Of a DNA stretch of 64,000 nucleotides, positions 16,467-25,255 are shown one piece after another (position 1 is the stretch's first letter; each line of letters begins with the position of its first letter). This DNA is from an uncultured Pseudomonadota bacterium (lineage in GTDB: Bacteria > Pseudomonadota > Alphaproteobacteria > RF32 > CAG-239): assembly GCA_902494875.1 (NCBI GenBank), contig CABUUO010000001.1:186001-250000 (forward strand). The letters run 5' to 3'. Position numbers and translations under genes: made by a program. The notes under the pieces are model-generated. The model searched no databases. It was not told the origin of the DNA and saw only the letters and a program-made list of their open reading frames with translations.

Positions 16467-17363
16467 TTAACTTGCTTTTTTCTTGGTTGTGGAAAGCACA
16501 AGCTTGGAAGCCTTGGTTATTCTGTCATACTCCATTAAATTGGATAAAACGGCTTCCATATCGCATAAGGCGATCGTATTCGGACCGTCGGACAAAGCGT
16601 GATCCGGATCTTCATGCGTTTCCATGAAGACGGCCGCAACACCCACGGCAACGGCGGCACGAGCCAAAACAGGAGCAAATTCGCGCTGACCGCCGGAGCA
16701 GCCGCCCAAACCTCCGGGTTGTTGTACGGAGTGGGTCGCGTCAAAGATAACGGGGCAGCCCGTATCCTGAATCATTTGGGGAAAAGCGCGCATATCGGTT
16801 ACCAGAGTATTGTAGCCGAAGCTGGTTCCGCGTTCGGTAATGCATACGTTAGGATTGCCCGAAGCCAAAACTTTTTTCACCAAATTTTTAACATCCCACG
16901 GCGCCAAAAACTGACCTTTTTTAATATTGACAATTCTGCCGGTCTTAGCCGCTGCAACCACCAAATCCGTCTGACGGCACAAAAAGGCGGGAATTTGCAG
17001 CATATCAACATATTCGGCCACAACCGCACATTGATTTACTTCATGCACGTCCGTGACAATCGGAATGTTGTTATAGAGTTTTTTGATTTCGGCAAAGGTA
17101 CGCATACCTTCTTCAAGGCCGACACCGCGCGGACCGTCAATCGACGTACGGTTGGCTTTGTCAAAAGAGGCCTTGAAAATGTAGTTAATGCCCAGTTTGC
17201 GCGTAATTTCAATCATCGCGCCGGCAATGTCAATCGCGTGCTGCCGGCTTTCTATCTGGCAGGGACCGGAAATAACGGATAGCGGCAGATCGTTGCCGAT
17301 TTTTATGCCGTTTACCTCAACAACTCTTTGTTTTTCGGGGAATTCTAAAATTTTATTTTCCAT
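16467..17363 (-). CDS. kdsA: 3-deoxy-8-phosphooctulonate synthase (Kdo-8-P synthase)
   Basis: The 298-residue enzyme condenses phosphoenolpyruvate with arabinose-5-phosphate to make Kdo-8-P for lipopolysaccharide. It shows the family blocks ISGPCQIESRQHA, FKASFDKANRTS, GxGLEEGMRTFAEIK, VTDVHEVNQC, LCRQTDLVVAAAKTG and VFMETHEDPDHALSDGPN. The organism therefore makes Kdo-containing LPS. It is flanked on both sides by minus-strand terminators, so it is probably transcribed alone. Confidence 0.97.
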   Translation of the reverse strand: MENKILEFPEKQRVVEVNGIKIGNDLPLSVISGPCQIESRQHAIDIAGAMIEITRKLGINYIFKASFDKANRTSIDGPRGVGLEEGMRTFAEIKKLYNNIPIVTDVHEVNQCAVVAEYVDMLQIPAFLCRQTDLVVAAAKTGRIVNIKKGQFLAPWDVKNLVKKVLASGNPNVCITERGTSFGYNTLVTDMRAFPQMIQDTGCPVIFDATHSVQQPGGLGGCSGGQREFAPVLARAAVAVGVAAVFMETHEDPDHALSDGPNTIALCDMEAVLSNLMEYDRITKASKLVLSTTKKKAS

Positions 17364-17440
17364 ATTTTACTCCTTTTAGGCATTTGTCCTTTTAACACTT
17401 TAGGAAAATATGTCAATATTTTTCGTTATTTTGTTCAGAT

Positions 17441-17472
17441 AATAATAAAGCCTCCCGTTGCCGGGAGGCTTT
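17441..17472 (-). terminator. Intrinsic terminator after pyrG
   Basis: AAAGCCTCCCG (17447-17457) pairs perfectly with CGGGAGGCTTT (17462-17472) around a 4-nt loop. On the minus strand it is followed by an AT-rich tract. Confidence 0.85.
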
Positions 17473-17475
17473 AAG

Positions 17476-19110
17476 CTAAATCAGGCGGGACTTTTCAATC
17501 GCGGCCCTGACAAAGGAAACAAACAACGGATGCGGATCAAACGGCTTGGACTTTAGTTCGGGATGGAACTGAACACCGATAAACCACGGATGCTCCGGAA
17601 TCTCGACGATTTCGGGCAGACGTCCGTCCGGAGACTTTCCGGAAATGACCATTCCGACGTCATTGAGCTGTTTTTCATATTTGATGTTTACTTCATAGCG
17701 GTGGCGGTGACGCTCAAAGATTTTTTCCGCACCGTAAACCCGGTTGACCAAGGAACCTGGCTGAAGGTCGCATTCATAAGCGCCCAGGCGCATGGTGCCG
17801 CCCAAATCGCCGTCTTTGTGGCGGATTTGTCTGGCTCCGTCTTTGTCCCATTCGGTCATCAGGCCGACAACGGCTTCGCAGTCCGGCGCAAACTCGGTGG
17901 TTCCGGCATTTTTAACGCCGCAGAGGTCGCGCATGGCTTCAATAACAGCCATCTGCATACCAAAACAGATGCCCAAAAACGGAATGTTGTTTTCACGGGC
18001 ATAACGAATGGCCCTGATTTTGCCTTCCGTACCGCGGGCACCAAAACCGCCCGGAACCAAAATGCCGGAGACATCGCCCAGTTCGGCGGCAATGTCTTCT
18101 TTTTCCAGAGCTTCTGAATCGACCCATTTGATACGAACCTTATATTTGTTGGCAATACCTCCGTGCGTCAGAGCCTCGCCCAAAGACTTATAAGTGTCAA
18201 GCATCTGCGTATATTTGCCGACGACGGCGATTTTCACTTCGCCTTCAGGGTGTTTGATGGTCTCGACTATGTGCTCCCATTTGCTCAAATCAGCCGGTCC
18301 GTCTTCCAGACCGAAGTATTTGCAGACCTGACGATCCATCCCCTCACGCGAATATGCCAGCGGAACGGCATAAATGCTCGGCGCATCCAAAGCGGCAATA
18401 ACGTTTTCTTCCTTAATATTGCAGAAAAGCGCAATCTTGCGTTTTTCATTTTCGGGAATCGGCATTTGCGAGCGGCAAAGCAACATATCAGGCTGAATAC
18501 CGTATTCCTGAAGCTGTTTGACCGAGTGCTGGGTCGGCTTGGTTTTAAGTTCGCCGGAAGCTGGAATAAAGGGCAGCAGGGTCACATGGATAAACATAAC
18601 CCGGCTACGCCCCAAATCGTAAGCCGTCTGACGAATGGCCTCGAGAAACGGCTGCCCTTCAATATCGCCGACCGTACCGCCGATTTCGCAGAGAACAAAA
18701 TCTTCGTCGGTAATATCCGATTTGATAAAATCCTTAATTTCATTGGTTACATGCGGAATGACCTGAATGGTGGCTCCAAGATAATCTCCGTGGCGCTCCT
18801 TATCCAGCACACGTTGATAAATTTTGCCGGAAGTTACGCTGTCGGTCTTGTGACAGGAAACGCCTGAAAAACGTTCATAGTGACCGAGGTCAAGATCGGT
18901 TTCGGCACCGTCATCGGTTACAAAGACTTCACCGTGCTGATACGGACTCATGGTTCCGGGGTCTACGTTCAGATACGGATCGAGCTTGCGCATGCGGACT
19001 TTGAAACCTCTGGCCTGCAGGGTTGCCGCCAGCGATGCGGAAGCCAGCCCCTTACCCAAAGAAGAGACGACGCCGCCTGTAATGAAGATAAATTTTGTAT
19101 TTTCAGACAT
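17476..19110 (-). CDS. pyrG: CTP synthase
   Basis: The 544-residue enzyme converts UTP to CTP using ATP and glutamine. The N-terminal synthetase domain begins with FITGGVVSSLGKGLASASLAA. The C-terminal class I amidotransferase domain has the nucleophile in GICFGMQ and the His/Glu pair in VQFHPE. Length is as expected. It follows secG, with a hairpin between them, a conserved alphaproteobacterial order (tpiA-secG-pyrG-kdsA). Confidence 0.98.
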   Translation of the reverse strand: MSENTKFIFITGGVVSSLGKGLASASLAATLQARGFKVRMRKLDPYLNVDPGTMSPYQHGEVFVTDDGAETDLDLGHYERFSGVSCHKTDSVTSGKIYQRVLDKERHGDYLGATIQVIPHVTNEIKDFIKSDITDEDFVLCEIGGTVGDIEGQPFLEAIRQTAYDLGRSRVMFIHVTLLPFIPASGELKTKPTQHSVKQLQEYGIQPDMLLCRSQMPIPENEKRKIALFCNIKEENVIAALDAPSIYAVPLAYSREGMDRQVCKYFGLEDGPADLSKWEHIVETIKHPEGEVKIAVVGKYTQMLDTYKSLGEALTHGGIANKYKVRIKWVDSEALEKEDIAAELGDVSGILVPGGFGARGTEGKIRAIRYARENNIPFLGICFGMQMAVIEAMRDLCGVKNAGTTEFAPDCEAVVGLMTEWDKDGARQIRHKDGDLGGTMRLGAYECDLQPGSLVNRVYGAEKIFERHRHRYEVNIKYEKQLNDVGMVISGKSPDGRLPEIVEIPEHPWFIGVQFHPELKSKPFDPHPLFVSFVRAAIEKSRLI

Positions 19111-19136
19111 TTAATTTTCCCTTGTTTTAAAGTGAG

Positions 19137-19165
19137 AAAGGCACCTTCCCGAAAAAGGTGCCTTT
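19137..19165 (-). terminator. Hairpin between secG and pyrG
   Basis: AAAGGCACCTT (19137-19147) pairs with AAGGTGCCTTT (19155-19165) around a 7-nt loop. On the minus strand it follows secG. The trailing T tract is short, so it may be a partial terminator. Confidence 0.7.
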
Positions 19166-19184
19166 ATGTTCGTTACGATATTCA

Positions 19185-19493
19185 TTATTCACCGGCAACC
19201 GGAGCCTGCGGTTCTGACGGAGCCGTATCGGAAACCTCAATAATGGAATCCAATTTTCTCTCAAAACCCCGATGATAAATAGACAGTGAGATACTGGTAA
19301 TAATGAAAATTGTGGCCAGAATGGCTGTCAGTCTGGTCAAAAAATTTCCGGTTCCTCTGGCCGTTAAAAAACTGCCGGCGCCGCTGCCGCCGCCCAAACC
19401 GTCAAGAGCGCCGCCTTCAGAACGCTGCAACAAAATCACGGCGACCAGAAAAATTGCCGTAATCAAATGGATTACCAATAAGACGTTTCCCAT
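19185..19493 (-). CDS. secG: Preprotein translocase subunit SecG
   Basis: The 102-residue protein has two membrane segments (about residues 3-22 and 53-73). Between them is the SecG signature ILLQRSEGGALDGLGGGSG, a Gly-rich cytoplasmic loop. SecG assists SecYE in protein export. The acidic, Pro-rich tail is typical of alphaproteobacterial members. It lies just downstream of tpiA. Confidence 0.95.
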   Translation of the reverse strand: MGNVLLVIHLITAIFLVAVILLQRSEGGALDGLGGGSGAGSFLTARGTGNFLTRLTAILATIFIITSISLSIYHRGFERKLDSIIEVSDTAPSEPQAPVAGE

Positions 19494-19534
19494 ATTTATT
19501 CTTCCTTTTTAATCAGTTTACCGGCAAGACAATC

Positions 19535-20296
19535 TTAGAAACCGGCGTTTTTGGCGATATTTATAAAATCTTCAACCTTCAGGCTGGCTCCGCCGATCAG
19601 AGCACCGTCGACATCAGGCAAAGACAAAAATTCTTTGGCATTGGACGGTTTAACCGAACCGCCGTACAAAATGCGCATTTTGTTGGCATTGCCCTTTCCG
19701 AGCTTTTTGGCCAGAACCTTGCGAACGGCAGCATGAACTTCTTCAACGTCTTCCGCTGTCGGCGTTTTGCCGGTACCGATGGCCCAAACCGGCTCATAAG
19801 CGATGACGGTGTTGGCTGCGGTGGCCGTATCCGGAACCGAACCGAGAATTTGCGTGGTGCAAACGTCAATGGTTTTGCCGGCATCGCGTTCGGCCAGCGT
19901 TTCACCGATGCAGATAATGACTTTCAAACCGGCATCATAGGCGGCCTGAGACTTTTTGCAAATCAGTTCGTTGCTCTCGCCATGGTCGGCGCGGCGTTCG
20001 GAGTGTCCGGTAATGACATATTGGCAACCGGCATCTTTCAGCATAACCGGACTGACGTCACCGGTATGAGCGCCCTTCTCCGCAAAATGGCAGTCCTGAG
20101 CACCGAGAGCGACTTTTGCGCCGCGCAGCGCTTTTTTAACCGAGGTCAGCAAAGTGAACGGCGGACAAACCAGAAACTCGCATTCCGGTTTTCCCATTTT
20201 CTTTACTTCCGCAGCAACGCCTTTTGCCAAAGCCACGCCGTCTTCCAAAAGACCATTCATCTTCCAGTTGCCGGCAATCAGAGTTTTTCTAGCCAT
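19535..20296 (-). CDS. tpiA: Triose-phosphate isomerase
   Basis: The 253-residue glycolytic enzyme interconverts dihydroxyacetone phosphate and glyceraldehyde-3-phosphate. The start at 20296 (MARKTLIAGNWKMNG) is chosen because an AAGGAAG lies just upstream and the family begins there; the frame is open further upstream but without support. Catalytic His is in VITGHSERR, catalytic Glu in AYEPVWAIGTG, and the phosphate loop in LYGGSVKPSNA. It leads the tpiA-secG-pyrG block, diverging from the PpiD-like gene. Confidence 0.97.
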   Translation of the reverse strand: MARKTLIAGNWKMNGLLEDGVALAKGVAAEVKKMGKPECEFLVCPPFTLLTSVKKALRGAKVALGAQDCHFAEKGAHTGDVSPVMLKDAGCQYVITGHSERRADHGESNELICKKSQAAYDAGLKVIICIGETLAERDAGKTIDVCTTQILGSVPDTATAANTVIAYEPVWAIGTGKTPTAEDVEEVHAAVRKVLAKKLGKGNANKMRILYGGSVKPSNAKEFLSLPDVDGALIGGASLKVEDFINIAKNAGF

Positions 20297-20496
20297 TTTT
20301 ACTTCCTTAACAATATTAAAAAAACAAATTTGTTTTCTATTTAACATAACAAAAAAAAATATTCCAGACAAAAAAACTTTTCAACACTAATATTATTTAA
20401 GATTTTCGTGCATTATTTTAAATTATGTGCAGACATATTATAAAAATGCATTATAATCAGCGCAATTAGTAAATATATGGATAGGATTACGATAGA

Positions 20497-22380
20497 ATGA
20501 TTACTAAACTGACAAAAATCAAGGATTCTTGGATTATCAAGCTTTTATTGATTTTAACCGCTCTGAGCTTTGTGTCTTTGTTCGGCATTACGGGCTATAT
20601 CGGCAGCGCCGGCAAAAACAAACCTGTTATCAGCGTCGGAAGCATAAACATATCTCAGGCCGACATCAACAGCCAGTTTAACCATGAAATGCAGATGGCA
20701 AAGAACCTGTTCGGCGAGAACCTCGACATTAACGAATCAATGCGGAGCGCCCTGCTGCAGGGAATTATCCAAAAAGAACTGATGAACGCCATTATGCAGG
20801 AAACAGCAGACGATCTGGGTGTCAGCATCAGCAATGACTATGTCAGACAAATCATCTTTTCACAATCTGAATTTCTGGATGCGGACGGACGTTTCAGCCC
20901 AGAAAAATTCAAACGCCTTTTGAGCGCTTCCGGCTGGAGCGAAGGAAAATACATCCAGACCCTGAAAGAAGACGTTATCAAACAACACCTGATTCACGGT
21001 TTGGTCGAAAACTTCAACGTTCCGAAGTTTATGACGCCGTATCTGGAAAAAATCAACAATCAGAGGAAAGTGTTCAAATATATTACCATTAACACCGACA
21101 AACTGCCGATTGACCGCAGAATTTCCAAAGACGAACTGGAACAATATTATCAAGACTTTGCGCCCCAGTTTGTTGAACCGGAGAAAAGAGACGCCTCTTT
21201 CATCGTATTGAAAACAGATGACATCGCTGCCCGCTTCAGTCCCGAAGAAGACGAAATCAACGCTTATTATGAGGAAAATATAAGCCAGTTTGTTACCCCT
21301 GAAAAAAGAAACGTTTTGCAGATGGTTTTTGATCAGGAAAGCGATGCCGAAGCCGCTGCTGCAAAACTCAAAGCCGGCGAAGACTTTTACAAGGTTGCCG
21401 AAACTCAGGCCAAACAGGATAAAAGCGCCACTGAGCTGGGCTGGGTTGCTCAGGATCAGCTGATTGCCGATATGGGCGGAAAAATATTCAGTCTGAAAAA
21501 CGGCGAAACGGCCGGACCGGTCAAATCCGAGATGGGCTGGCACATTATGAAAGTCACCGGCATTAAAGCCAAAAGCGAAATGCCAAAAGCTGAGGCTCGC
21601 AAGAAAATCATTGATGAAATCAGAAAAGAAAAGGCTTATGACGAGGCTTACGAGATCGTCTCCCAGATTGAAGACCAGATCGGCGCCGGAAAATCTTTGG
21701 AAGATATTGCCAAAGAAAACAAAGTCCGGATTTATAAAGTCAAGGCTCTCAGCGACGACGGACAAGCCAGATCTATGCCCGAAGAATATAAGAAGCTGCT
21801 GAAATCCAATGATTTTCTGGACACGGTCTTTTCTTACAATATCGGCGAAATCAGCCAGGTTATTGAAGAAGAAGACGGCTTTGTTATCGTCCGCGTTGAC
21901 GCCGTTGCCGATGCGCACCCTAAAGAGATAGCCGAGGTTAAATCCGAGATTGAGGAACTGTGGGAAGAAAACGAACGCAGCGCCATTGCTCAGGAAATCA
22001 TTAACGACGTTACCCATGATTTGGAAAACGGCGACAGCATTGACGAAGTTGCCCGGAGATTCAAACTCAGCCTGAATGTAACCAAACCGCTCAAGAGGAA
22101 CGAAACGTTCGCCAACCTCAGCAATGCTCAGGTAAAAGAACTCTTTCAGGAACAAATGAATACGCCCAAACTTTATTCTCTGGGCAATATCCAAATCATT
22201 GCCGTCAATACACAGATTGTCAACGACAGCAAAAACATTTCTTCCGAAGAGGCAAATGCCATGAAGATGAAAGTTGTCTCCGATCTGACTCAAGAAGCTG
22301 CCAATCAGCTGGTTAATGCATACGGCTCTAATTATAAAATTACGGTGGATTATAAAAACGCCGGTTTAAGCGATATCTAA
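20497..22380 (+). CDS. PpiD-like membrane-anchored peptidyl-prolyl isomerase / chaperone
   Basis: The 627-residue protein has a short cytoplasmic N-terminus, one membrane anchor (residues ~14-34) and a large periplasmic part. The SurA/PpiD N-terminal chaperone region (~40-230) is followed by a parvulin-type PPIC domain (~268-358) with ELGWVAQDQL, FSLKNGETAGPVKSEMGWHIMKV. PpiD sits at the Sec exit and helps newly exported proteins fold. In alphaproteobacteria a ppiD-like gene often lies divergent from tpiA, as here. A TATAAT at 20452-20457 may be its -10 box. It converges on an autotransporter, a potential client. Confidence 0.9.
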   Translation: MITKLTKIKDSWIIKLLLILTALSFVSLFGITGYIGSAGKNKPVISVGSINISQADINSQFNHEMQMAKNLFGENLDINESMRSALLQGIIQKELMNAIMQETADDLGVSISNDYVRQIIFSQSEFLDADGRFSPEKFKRLLSASGWSEGKYIQTLKEDVIKQHLIHGLVENFNVPKFMTPYLEKINNQRKVFKYITINTDKLPIDRRISKDELEQYYQDFAPQFVEPEKRDASFIVLKTDDIAARFSPEEDEINAYYEENISQFVTPEKRNVLQMVFDQESDAEAAAAKLKAGEDFYKVAETQAKQDKSATELGWVAQDQLIADMGGKIFSLKNGETAGPVKSEMGWHIMKVTGIKAKSEMPKAEARKKIIDEIRKEKAYDEAYEIVSQIEDQIGAGKSLEDIAKENKVRIYKVKALSDDGQARSMPEEYKKLLKSNDFLDTVFSYNIGEISQVIEEEDGFVIVRVDAVADAHPKEIAEVKSEIEELWEENERSAIAQEIINDVTHDLENGDSIDEVARRFKLSLNVTKPLKRNETFANLSNAQVKELFQEQMNTPKLYSLGNIQIIAVNTQIVNDSKNISSEEANAMKMKVVSDLTQEAANQLVNAYGSNYKITVDYKNAGLSDI

Positions 22381-22397
22381 CCTAAAAGAACAGCTGA

Positions 22398-22434
22398 TAA
22401 AAAAACCGCTCTCTTCCGGGAGCGGTTTTTTGTT
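22398..22434. terminator. Bidirectional terminator between ppiD-like gene and autotransporter
   Basis: AAAAAACCGCTC pairs with GAGCGGTTTTTT around a short loop. T-runs follow in both directions, so it can end both convergent genes. Confidence 0.92.
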
Positions 22435-22468
22435 AAGCCTCCGGTCCGCAGAAGCGCCATATTTGCCG

Positions 22469-25099
22469 CTAAAAACGATACTTTGCGTTAATCATGCCGG
22501 TATGGTTCTGATAATCCTGCCGGAACTGTCCTTCATAACCAAATTCCGCTTCTAAGCGATCATTGACTTCGACCGAAAATCCGGCACCTATTTCCAGCCC
22601 CAAACGATGGAGCCGATCACCTTTGATGACGTATGACGAATTGTTGCTTAAGCCGACTAACGCATTATCGGTATCGGAAATAATATCATAAGTTAAGGCC
22701 AACCGTGCTTCGGGCTGCCAATTGGTTCCGTTGCAGGTTGTAAAGTTTTTTGCAACTCTGGCACCGGCAACTGCCGTTAAGACGTCCATCGTACGGGAAG
22801 ACACCCCCTGCCCCAGCGTATCCGTATAAGCTCCGCGGTCAATGCGGGCATAGCGCATTCCGCCTTCCGGCGTGACGTCAACATTGCCGACATTCAGTTC
22901 ATAACCGCTCATCAATTGCAGTCCCAGCGTATCCGTATCATATTTAGATTTGACAATGCGGCCGTAAGCGCTTTTATGTTCTTTATAGTCAGCGAAGCTG
23001 TATGATGCGACAGCATTGAGATACCACTTTGACGGTTTATATTCTCCGTAAATAAAAATCGTATGCGTATCTATGTCCGTATCACGCAAAAAACTTTCAA
23101 CGTCGCTTTGGGTATATGCATAGCCCACACCTGCTTTGCTATTATCTCCGACAGCCTTTTCAAATCCCATGGCCACACCGCCGGATTTTGTATCAAAACC
23201 GTGCGTTTTAGAATTATCGTCAAGTTTTGATTTGTTCGCCAGCATCTGCACCCAGGAGGCTCCTTTATCAAAAATTCCGTCTCCGGCAGACATACCGGGT
23301 AAAATGCCGGAGACAACGCCACCCGACAGCCTTGACGATACGGCATTAAAGACCTGAGAACTATGCTCGGTGGCAGCCGTTCTGGCTAACGGCGCGGCAT
23401 CGGGAGCCAGAGCATAGGCTCCATCGACTATTTTTCCGCTGTCACTTCCGTTCTGAAGCGAAGTATTTATATAGTCCGCAATATCGTTAAAACTCTGATT
23501 GGAACCGTGACCGTTGGTAAAAGCATTGATGAGGCCGGCATTGTTTTTGCTCGTATTTAAAGCGCCTGCAATTTCCGTCTCTGTTTTCTTACCGCTGTAG
23601 AGTAATGAACCGTCATCGTTCAGTGCAAAATTGTAAAGATTATTGCTTATGTCAAATTTTCCTTCAATATGACCGCTTTGCAAGATGTCATAACTGCCGA
23701 TTTCCGTATCGGAATTAACTATCAGATTAAGCTTGGCGCCATCTTCAATGTTCAGTTCATCGGCTTTAATCGAAGCGTATTCAGAAGTGTCTTTTATACC
23801 GATATTCAGTTTGGAATTGCCGTTAAAGCTAATCGAACCGCCGGAGACCGAAGCTGTCGATGCCAGTGTAACTTCGGCATCGTTGACATTTATTTCTCCG
23901 TTGCCATCTATACCGCCGGTAAAAGATGTATGTCCGGATGAAATAGTCACTACGGAAGCATTATGAATATCATTTAATTTTCCGGCGGCGGTATTGCCTT
24001 GAAAAATATTGTTCCCGCTCAAAGTCAGCGCTGCGTTTTTCTCTCCCCAAATAGCACCGCCGCTTGATGACGCTTTATTATTTATAAAAACGGAATCTGA
24101 AATTTCCAATTGGCCGCCATTCCATTCTTCATTATATACAGCTCCGCCATTAACCGCCTGATTTTCTTCAAAACGCGTATTATAAATATGCATTTTTCCC
24201 TGATTATTAATCGCACCGCCTGAGGCATACCAACCGCCGGAGACCTTGTTATTGTAAAAATAGCTGTTGCGAATGGTCGTTTCGGCCGAAGGTCTGGCAA
24301 ACAAAGCGCCACCCAAAGCCATAGATCCGACACTCACACTGTTATTGGCCATTATAACATTATCCAAATCGGCTTTACCGGCATTGGTTATTGTAGCATG
24401 AACCGTTCCACCACTTAAGCTGCTGCCCGAAATAGAAGAATCAAAAATTTTCAGGGAGCCGCCTTCTTTATTGAAAATTAACCCGGCATCCCCATTGCTG
24501 ACAAAATTGTACAAACCGCTTTTCTCATCAGCAGAATTACCGATATTTTCAAGGATAAGCTCTTTATCGCTATTTATAACAAAACCGATTTTGTTGTTGC
24601 CATTTATGGAATGACCGTTTCCATTAACAATTAAGACATCTGCACTCTGCCCCTCAATACTATTTTCTAAGGTTATATCACCGGTCAAATTAATTTTTTC
24701 CGTACCGTTTTGTACCAGAAAAGAAAAATTTTTTCCGTTATCGGTAGTTACATCCCGGCTTAAAACCAAATGCAGAGTACTGTCTTTCCGGATGGAATAA
24801 TCCTGAAGCGTATTGCCTGCCGCCAAACTGCTACCGGCAAAAGTCAACAGTTGGTTTTCCGGCGAAACACCTTCTTTATCATATATTTGGGCCATAATAT
24901 CTTCAATTCTGTCTGTCGGTTCGACTTCAAGGGTAATATGCTTGCCGCTCAGCGTTTTTACAAAAATCTGCATTGCCGAGGCATTTTCAGCACCAAGTAT
25001 CATTACGGCAAACAATCCGGCATTAATCAACGCGCACTTCTTTAAAACGGAACGATATTTTGAAGTCAATACCTTTAAGGCGGTACGGGAATATTTCAT
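22469..25099 (-). CDS. Autotransporter with an exported N-terminal ubiquitin domain
   Basis: The 876-residue protein starts at ATG 25099, which has a GGAGAG ribosome binding site; an in-frame ATG at 25111 lacks one. Residues 1-42 are a signal peptide: basic n-region, hydrophobic CALINAGLFAVMILG, c-region ending A-S-A. Residues 43-114 are a ubiquitin fold beginning MQIFVKTLSGKHITLEVEP, identical to human ubiquitin at 47 of 72 positions by my manual alignment, without the C-terminal Gly-Gly. Residues ~115-500 carry repeated N-x-GGA(I/V/L) turns of a right-handed beta-helix passenger. The last ~280 residues form an autotransporter beta-barrel ending in a C-terminal Phe (AKYRF). It is predicted to display a ubiquitin-like domain on, or release it from, the cell surface. 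The biological role is unknown; host mimicry is inference. Confidence 0.93.
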   Translation of the reverse strand: MKYSRTALKVLTSKYRSVLKKCALINAGLFAVMILGAENASAMQIFVKTLSGKHITLEVEPTDRIEDIMAQIYDKEGVSPENQLLTFAGSSLAAGNTLQDYSIRKDSTLHLVLSRDVTTDNGKNFSFLVQNGTEKINLTGDITLENSIEGQSADVLIVNGNGHSINGNNKIGFVINSDKELILENIGNSADEKSGLYNFVSNGDAGLIFNKEGGSLKIFDSSISGSSLSGGTVHATITNAGKADLDNVIMANNSVSVGSMALGGALFARPSAETTIRNSYFYNNKVSGGWYASGGAINNQGKMHIYNTRFEENQAVNGGAVYNEEWNGGQLEISDSVFINNKASSSGGAIWGEKNAALTLSGNNIFQGNTAAGKLNDIHNASVVTISSGHTSFTGGIDGNGEINVNDAEVTLASTASVSGGSISFNGNSKLNIGIKDTSEYASIKADELNIEDGAKLNLIVNSDTEIGSYDILQSGHIEGKFDISNNLYNFALNDDGSLLYSGKKTETEIAGALNTSKNNAGLINAFTNGHGSNQSFNDIADYINTSLQNGSDSGKIVDGAYALAPDAAPLARTAATEHSSQVFNAVSSRLSGGVVSGILPGMSAGDGIFDKGASWVQMLANKSKLDDNSKTHGFDTKSGGVAMGFEKAVGDNSKAGVGYAYTQSDVESFLRDTDIDTHTIFIYGEYKPSKWYLNAVASYSFADYKEHKSAYGRIVKSKYDTDTLGLQLMSGYELNVGNVDVTPEGGMRYARIDRGAYTDTLGQGVSSRTMDVLTAVAGARVAKNFTTCNGTNWQPEARLALTYDIISDTDNALVGLSNNSSYVIKGDRLHRLGLEIGAGFSVEVNDRLEAEFGYEGQFRQDYQNHTGMINAKYRF
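24758..24973 (-). other. Region encoding the ubiquitin-like domain
   Basis: This in-frame stretch encodes residues 43-114 of the autotransporter, from the Met corresponding to ubiquitin Met1 to the position of Arg72. Lys6, 11, 33 and 63 of ubiquitin are kept. Lys27, 29 and 48 are Met, Gln and Ser. Ile44 is Thr, while Leu8, His68 and Val70 are kept. After HLVLSR the sequence leaves the ubiquitin pattern and has no Gly-Gly. Confidence 0.95.
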
Positions 25100-25202
25100 A
25101 AAGCTCTCCATATTTTGTCAATTGCCACATTCAATTAATAATGTATACGTATTAACATTATGTAAACATTGTATAAAAAACACTACTTTAAGATGCGACA
25201 AC

Positions 25203-25240
25203 AAAAAAAAGAGGAAACAGTGCTGTTTCCTCTTTTTTTC
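25203..25240 (-). terminator. Intrinsic terminator after the 193-aa unknown gene
   Basis: GAGGAAACAG (25211-25220) and CTGTTTCCTC (25223-25232) form a near-continuous inverted repeat flanked by A and T runs. On the minus strand it follows the gene ending at 25256 and lies ahead of the autotransporter promoter region. Confidence 0.85.
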
Positions 25241-25255
25241 TGCCCGTTTAACATA

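Noticed and set aside
20297..20371. Longer N-terminus for triose-phosphate isomerase
   Set aside because: The extra 25 residues do not fit the family and a good AAGGAAG lies before the internal ATG at 20296.
24758..24973. Eukaryotic contamination as the source of the ubiquitin sequence
   Set aside because: The ubiquitin-like stretch is in one continuous frame with a bacterial signal peptide, a beta-helix passenger and a barrel, flanked by alphaproteobacterial genes, and it lacks Gly-Gly.
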